From NCBI RefSeq assembly GCF_026230105.1, contig NC_079485.1:12780872-12844871 (forward strand): a stretch of 64,000 nt of DNA, read 5' to 3'. A model generated the notes under the pieces. It made no database searches. It was not told where the DNA came from and saw only the letters and a program-made list of their open reading frames with translations. The DNA comes from Diorhabda sublineata. Lineage: Eukaryota; Arthropoda; Insecta; Coleoptera; Chrysomelidae. The translations under genes and the position numbers were made by a program. The stretch's first letter is position 1; every line of letters begins with the position of its first letter. Of the stretch, positions 58,592 to 64,000 are shown one piece after another.

Positions 58592-61500
58592 TTACCAAAT
58601 TAATCTCTGTGGGTCTAAGTAATTAGCCCAAGCAATTTTTTTCGTGAAAAACAAATTCAAAGTAATGGCATTAATCAACAAATAAGTCACAAACTCTAAA
58701 ATTAAATTGAAGACATTGTTCGCATTGCTTTTTAATCTCAGTCTGAATAATATGTAAGGTATGAAAAAATATCGAACTTCAATTAATTTTTGAGTAACCA
58801 GTACTGCAGTGACACATATTAAGTACAAAATTAAAAAACTCACATCATTGCCATCATAAATTAGCTTTATGATACAGTACCATGAAAATATGTACACGGG
58901 CACCATAGCGTACCTAAATATATCATATTTGCCATAAAAACGGTTCCAAATATAAAATATGTAGTGCCTGTTGTCAGCAAGCATGTAGGGATGAACCTGT
59001 GTATTTACCAAAACAATAACACACGAGAGTATTATTAATATGAAAATACATTTTTTGTGCTTCCTGGTAAAAGTCAAAAAACTTAGCACCTCCCCCACAA
59101 AGTGTGGCCAAGCAAAAATTAGCGAAAACAGTGAGAAGTAGAAAAGTTGAGGAATGTGTATAGTAGCTTGATGTGCAGTTCTATCTCCTAAAACTATTCC
59201 TCCATTCATCTTCAAGAATATCAGAAAAGCCACTACTACTGCGGTATATGACATTGTATGGAACCAAAAGTATAAATTTGTACTTGCCAGAATCTTCATT
59301 GGATATCTGATCAACTCAGAAATTAGTTGTCGAATGTGCTGCAATAAAAAAAAACTAGTTTGTGAAATTATTTTTTAAATAAGTGTTTGTTTTACATTCT
59401 CTACATCTGGAAAGTTATTCCAAATATTGATAAACCCTTAAATCATCATATTATTTATATTTTCACCGGAAACCATAAAACCCATACAATAGGAACCCTT
59501 AGGTCAAATCGCAGAAGAAATCCTAAAGAAATTACCACTAAAAGACTTATGTAAGTAAGTAAGATAAGCGAGAGGTATTGATGAGTACCACAAAATTTCA
59601 TCCAGAAATGATTCAGATGACTAATTCTTATAACCAAACTAAATTTAAACCAAAAGAAGTCTCTGAATACAACCTAAATATAACAGGGGCCAACAGAAGT
59701 GATCAGCTGATGTCTTTCCACGAAAATCGATTCTCTGGTACAAGAAAGTGATATTTCATCTGATATACGTTACTGTTCTCAACAGTTTTTTTCTTTAACA
59801 TGAAATTACTCAATCAAAAATGAGCCTCCTTAGTTTTCGAGAGGCTATCATAAAGGGGGTCTACTTAAAGAAGGGCAGTGATAAATAATCCTAGAGAATG
59901 CTCAAAAACATTCCTTATGGAACTTCAACCAGCTTTACAACATGTTTTGAAAAAAATTCCCTTGTTTGAAAGTTACAACAGGAAAAGTTACTTTCAGAGA
60001 TGTCGCCAATGCTTAAGAAAAAGAAAATATGGTCAAACATCATGGACGCATGCAAAAATAAGTCACAGTTATGCGTTGAAACTTGTTCTGCAAATTTTCA
60101 CTTTTTCCATTCTGTACGAGTTGACGTTTTATTTTTGCATTAAATGTTTTTCAAGGTTTTCCAAAGAAAATGTACCTTGTTTATTTACATAATAATTTTA
60201 TAATACAGTTTATGATGTCCAAAATTGCTCTTCAAGATGCTGTACTTATTTTCACAAAAAAAAATTATTTTAAAAATAATAGGCGATGTTCTGAGTAGAT
60301 TCAAAATCATCCGGGTGTCCGCGAATATGTTAAAGTAAGCTATGTTATTTAATTAAAAAATTATTCTCAACTCAAGTAGTAGTTTCTTGTATTTGCATAT
60401 TAGTTTTGAGCTAAATTTAGTACTCAATACTAAACTGCATTTTACTGACATAGGTGTGCTGTTTAGAACAATCAGTGGGCAGATGATGTCCTGTGGTGAA
60501 TCTTTTTTTGAGAATTTGTCAGTATTAATTTTCCTATTGTATAATTTATGATTTTTTATTAATACCTAAAAAGTCTCGTTTCACAATCTTCCATGTATTG
60601 CTTCTCCCATTTTCCTGAATATATTGTTGATTCAGTAAACAACAATCATTATTCTCTTCAAACTTGCCCAGAGGCCTTCAGTTATGGATCTGTTACCAGG
60701 AATGTTTTGAGAATTACATAGCTTTTTCTTTGTTTCAGTAACAATTTAGATATGGTATGTTATAAATATGATAAAAAAATCAAATAGTGTACCAAGCAGG
60801 AACTAACAGAAAACTATACAATGAAAAGAGAAATGTTGATACTAGTGAGACAGACAGATATGCTTTAGTATATGACTTACCTGAGCTGGGAGTCCTTTTT
60901 TAATATTTGGAACATGGTCTTTCATAGCAATTAAATATAGTTCAGTCATCACATATTTTCCTGCTAAAAACACAACCCATATGATATTTGTTTGACGGCA
61001 AAAAACGGAGCAATATCCTGAAATTAAAATATATTATTATTAAATATAATACATAGAAATTCAGGTTCAAATTTTTTTCTCATTAATAAGCAAACAGAGG
61101 TACAGTTCCATATCTTCCCTTCAGAGACACCCGTCTGTGAATTACATATTTCATGTATGTGTGACAGAGATATAAGTTTCTTTAATGAATAGTGAATGCC
61201 TAACCAGACATAATTCATATGTGATCTGAAGGCCCCTTTTCAATTGAACAAAGAGACAAATACACATAATAAAATACAGATTAGACTTTCTGTGTTCATT
61301 TGGATATGCTAGTGTACTCCGTCCACTAAAATGCGCACATCACTTCCAAGAGATTTGGTATTCCCACATGCTAGTTTACTGGTATGTTTTTTCGCATGCG
61401 AGTTCAGATGAGGTTCTTTGAGTAGCCTTTTCTAGATCAATTGTAGAAATCAACGAAAGGTAGGTAGGAGTAGGAGTAGATAAATTTGATGAGTTACTTT

Positions 61501-62799
61501 TGAAAGTTTCAAATGATATTCAGTAACAAGATACCCACATGAAAAATGCAATTTTTACTAGAATAAAACTAGCAAGTTACATTATGTTTTTATAATCATC
61601 ACATTTTACATTCCACAAACATTCCTCACTCATGTAGAGTTCACTAAAATGAAAGGAACTAAAATTTTCATTCCACTTGAGTTGTCTGCTCATTTTTATG
61701 TCTATTTTAACATGACTCGTGAAACAAATGGAAGAAAAGTGCTAGTATATGTTCACACATAGTAAAGTTGTGTTCAAGTACACTCGAACGCCAATGTACT
61801 AGAACTAATGATTAATAATTTGAATGCAAGTGGCTTGCTAATAAAGTATTTGGCCGAGAGCACTGCCATGCCCAAATGAGCCTATAATATTATCTTAGTA
61901 TTTTGAAATATAAATTTGTTTCTTCTATTTTCTTCTTGCCAATTTAAAAACATGGGTGCTAGTTTTCATATTTTTAAAAAAAAATTGAAATATATACAAT
62001 GAATATATTCTGAGTGCAACATTGTAAGTACATTTTTTAGTAATGAGAGAACTCCTCTATAACTTTGTATATAGTAAAATGTTGTCTAGAGAAAAATAAA
62101 AGTATAATGAGTAATCAATTTTGACTCCTAACAAATATAAATTAAGATTTAAAAAAAAACGTAAATACACAAATATATTATTCTACTTACCAAAAAGTGA
62201 TGCTATATAATGATGCTCTTTTTCACTTGCAACAAGCATTAATAGTATCATTGTTAGAGATATAACATCAGTGTAGTAAAAGTGACTGAAAAAATACAGT
62301 GGTGGAAGTAATGCCAATGTGATAGATGACAAAATATTACCCCATTCATTCTGAAAGCAAATTAGAATAAAAGTAAACATGAAAAAATAACAATAATCGA
62401 AGTTACCTTTTCATACTTTGCAAATAGGATATAAAATAATAATACATTAACAATGGAGAAAGCCAAAGACAAAAATCTCAACCAATAAGTTCCACATAGT
62501 TTAAGAGGACCCAAGATGATTGCGGTTATTAAGTAGAGGCCTGGTAAGGTGGTTACTTTTGGGTCCCACTAAAAATAAAGAGCAAATTACTTAGTTGTCA
62601 GCATTTAAATACCATATTAACTTACCACAAAAAAATTATATTTACAATAGGATTTTCCAAGGGGTAGGTGAAATATTTCATCAACAATCATTTTTGAGGT
62701 TAAAAATATGTTATTGAAAATAATAAGAGACACTGCAAAGAAAGTGATTATACATAATACAAAGCATATGTTAGACATTTTCAAATTATCTACCGGCAT
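58592..62799 (-). CDS. Alg10: Alg10 alpha-1,2-glucosyltransferase (dolichyl-P-Glc:Glc2Man9GlcNAc2-PP-Dol), complete, five exons
   Basis: Exons (minus strand): 62799-62626, 62568-62407, 62350-62191, 61017-60881, 59338-58592. All have GT-AG ends and phases agree, giving 459 residues, near the 470 usual for the family. The start ATG opens 'MPVDNLKMSNICFVLC', the first membrane helix. Family signatures follow: the luminal acidic motif 'DEIFHLPLGKSYC' (residues 40-52), 'WDPKVTTLPGLYLITAI' (about 59-75), 'LPPLYFFSHFYYTDVISLT' in exon 3, 'NGGIVLGDRTAHQATIHIPQ', 'HPYMLADNRHYIFYIWNRF' and 'QKLIEVRYFFIPYILFRL' in the last exon. At least ten hydrophobic helices are evident. Alg10 acts in the ER membrane and adds the third and last glucose to the lipid-linked N-glycan precursor, which oligosaccharyltransferase needs for efficient transfer. 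The gene is head to head with the SWIM gene and tail to tail with Rpn1. Intron 4 (59339-60880) holds an unidentified 104-codon frame (59878-60192) that I do not regard as a gene. Confidence 0.96.
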
Positions 62800-62975
62800 G
62801 TTGCATTTGATTTATCGTTACATTACAAATTAAACTTATGTTAGAAAGCGGGAGCCAAATAAACAAAAACGACAAAAGACAATCTGATATTTGAGACATA
62901 GGTAACTAAATAGACAGCCTAAGTCTGACGTCACAGAGACGGGCGGAGCTTACACCGACTCCAAACAATTTTGTT
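62800..62975. promoter_or_regulatory. putative bidirectional promoter with a CRE palindrome
   Basis: The short spacer between the Alg10 start and the transcribed leader of the SWIM gene. It contains TGACGTCA (about 62927-62934), the full CREB/ATF site, followed by GC-rich ACGGGCGGAGC (about 62939-62949). No TATA box stands out. That it works in both directions is inferred from the head-to-head arrangement. Confidence 0.5.
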
Positions 62976-63221
62976 GATAATGGTAAATGCTTATAAGCAA
63001 TTTTTCATTTAGTGTTTTCGTGGTTTATGTGATAAAATAAAACTTTTTAGTTGAATATATTATTGAAGGAACGTACTATTTAAGAGGTTTTTATTAGTTT
63101 TTCACCAGGTGAGTTAATTTAACATATTAATTCTGCTTCAAAACTTGTTGAAGTTATGTCTATTTTATTTTTGCAGGACCTTTTTGTTTTTTTTTCAGAT
63201 CCTTTTGTTGTTAAGAAAATA

Positions 63222-64000
63222 ATGGCTTTTAAACATGTCCTAAAGCTTTCCAGCATCAGTGCTTTTATAGATGACATAACAAAATTATAAAAAGGGGTGA
63301 AAACGCCTTAGAGTCCACTCATGTGAAGAAAATGGAGTTTGACTCTGATTTGCAGATAATCAGAGAAGTATTTGCTAGTATGAAAGACAAAAGCTACAAG
63401 GTATCTATAGGTAGGTATATATGCCTTTGTTAATGTAATATGGAATTAATTCGGTTATAATTTTATTGTAGTGTTGGAAAACAATGGTGACATTAAAGAA
63501 GCCACCTGCACTTGTGCCAGGGGTATAAAATGCCATCACATTGCGGCGTTGGCACTTTTTGGGCATTACAATATATCTGTAACAGATAAAGCATGTGCAA
63601 GGAAGACACTACCTAAACTGAAGGTTGGGCCAGTGAAATCTGCAGAAGAGCTTTACCCACCAAAGCCTTATACACCTCTTGAAAGTGGGGTACCAGAAGC
63701 AACAATCAACAGATTGAAGGAAAGGCTACACAGCTTTGGAAATACTGTTGGTTTTACCTGGCTATTGAACGAGGAATCAATAAATTTACTGGAAAATGGA
63801 TTTCCGGTAATTGAAGAAATAATTTCTTCCAAGGACTATTTGTAGGCCACAGATAAACTGAATGTGTTCAAAGAAAAGTGTGCTGTTGATTATCAGCTAA
63901 TAAAAGAAAACTCTGTCACCACTACTGGTCAGGTGTCAAATGAAAAATGGTACCTTGCAAGAAAATTTAGATATTAACTGCTAGCAATTTTTGTGCTATT
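63222..64000 (+). pseudogene. SWIM zinc-finger protein (YqaJ-nuclease-associated type), damaged and cut by the window edge
   Basis: A 5' leader with a plausible donor (CACCAG|GTGAGT at 63108) and an acceptor at 63176 or 63198 leads to an ATG at 63222 (MAFKHVLKLSSISAFIDD). That frame hits a stop at 63288. A -1/+2 shift restores 'KRGENALESTHVKKMEF' and 'REVFASMKDKSYKVSI' up to a donor at 63410. The next exon starts at 63472 and gives 'VLENNGDIKEATCTCARGI' and 'KCHHIAALALFGHYN', a SWIM finger (CxC...CHH). Then come 'SAEELYPPKPYTPLESG' and 'EIISSKDYL' before a TAG at 63843. Beyond it 'DKLNVFKEKCAVDYQLI' and, after another 2-nt shift, 'LTASNFCAI' continue the pattern seen in arthropod proteins with a C-terminal YqaJ-like nuclease. 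Three lesions in 750 bp suggest a pseudogene or transposon-linked copy, unless base-calling errors explain them. Confidence 0.7.

Noticed and set aside
59878..60192. 104-codon plus-strand frame inside Alg10 intron 4
   Set aside because: No family motif and no splice-compatible neighbours; basic and cysteine-containing but not similar to anything recognised.
61310..61810. Possible inverted ends CTAGTGTACTCCGTCC and CTAGTACATTGGCGTTCG in Alg10 intron 3
   Set aside because: Similarity is limited to a few bases and no duplication or internal structure supports an element.
1..64000. CRISPR arrays, rRNA, tRNA, prokaryotic operons
   Set aside because: No regularly spaced repeats, no RNA gene signatures, and all convincing genes are spliced.

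Overview
This is nuclear DNA from an insect. It is AT-rich, its genes are split by GT-AG introns, and the proteins match insect forms of conserved animal families. A beetle is plausible, but the sequence alone does not prove the order. No bacterial-style operon, CRISPR array, rRNA or tRNA gene was seen. Most of the window is intron or intergenic DNA filled with broken transposable elements. Coordinates of spliced genes are the span from first to last coding base seen, with exons listed in the evidence.

Layout. (1) 2779-14950, plus strand: the 3' half of a small-conductance calcium-activated potassium channel gene (SK), with six exons from the pore to the C-terminus. The 5' exons lie left of the window. 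Its introns hold a LINE, the 3' part of a Ty3/gypsy element with an LTR, MITEs, a hAT element and a mariner remnant. (2) 14951-42841: about 28 kb without a recognisable host gene. It holds Tc1/mariner, LINE, copia, gypsy and BEL/Pao remnants, two copies of a MITE family, a 1.25 kb element with very long inverted arms, and several short palindromic insertions. (3) 42842-50822, minus strand: a complete ten-exon peptidylglycine alpha-hydroxylating monooxygenase (Phm). (4) 51015-52080, minus strand: a P-element/THAP9-like transposase fragment. (5) 52450-57025, plus strand: a complete eight-exon Rpn1/PSMD2, the proteasome base subunit. (6) 58592-62799, minus strand: a complete five-exon Alg10 glucosyltransferase. 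(7) 63222 to the right edge, plus strand: a damaged SWIM zinc-finger gene of the type often linked to YqaJ-like nuclease domains.

Phm and Rpn1 are head to head, Rpn1 and Alg10 are tail to tail, and Alg10 and the SWIM gene are head to head around a short spacer with a perfect TGACGTCA box. The four host genes are not a pathway: membrane excitability, neuropeptide amidation, protein degradation and N-glycan precursor assembly.

The most interesting non-coding structure is a family of five short palindromic insertions, here called copies A to E. Their arms carry a hammerhead-ribozyme-like core: CTGAAGA, a stem-loop, GAAAC, a tiny stem III and a GTC cleavage triplet. Three copies are flanked by 11-14 bp target-site duplications. 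Two Penelope-like element (PLE) fragments lie in the same window, and PLEs are the retroelements known to carry minimal hammerhead motifs, so these insertions are probably PLE-derived. Copy A was later split by a hAT element inside the ribozyme core, and copy B interrupts the reverse-transcriptase region of a LINE.
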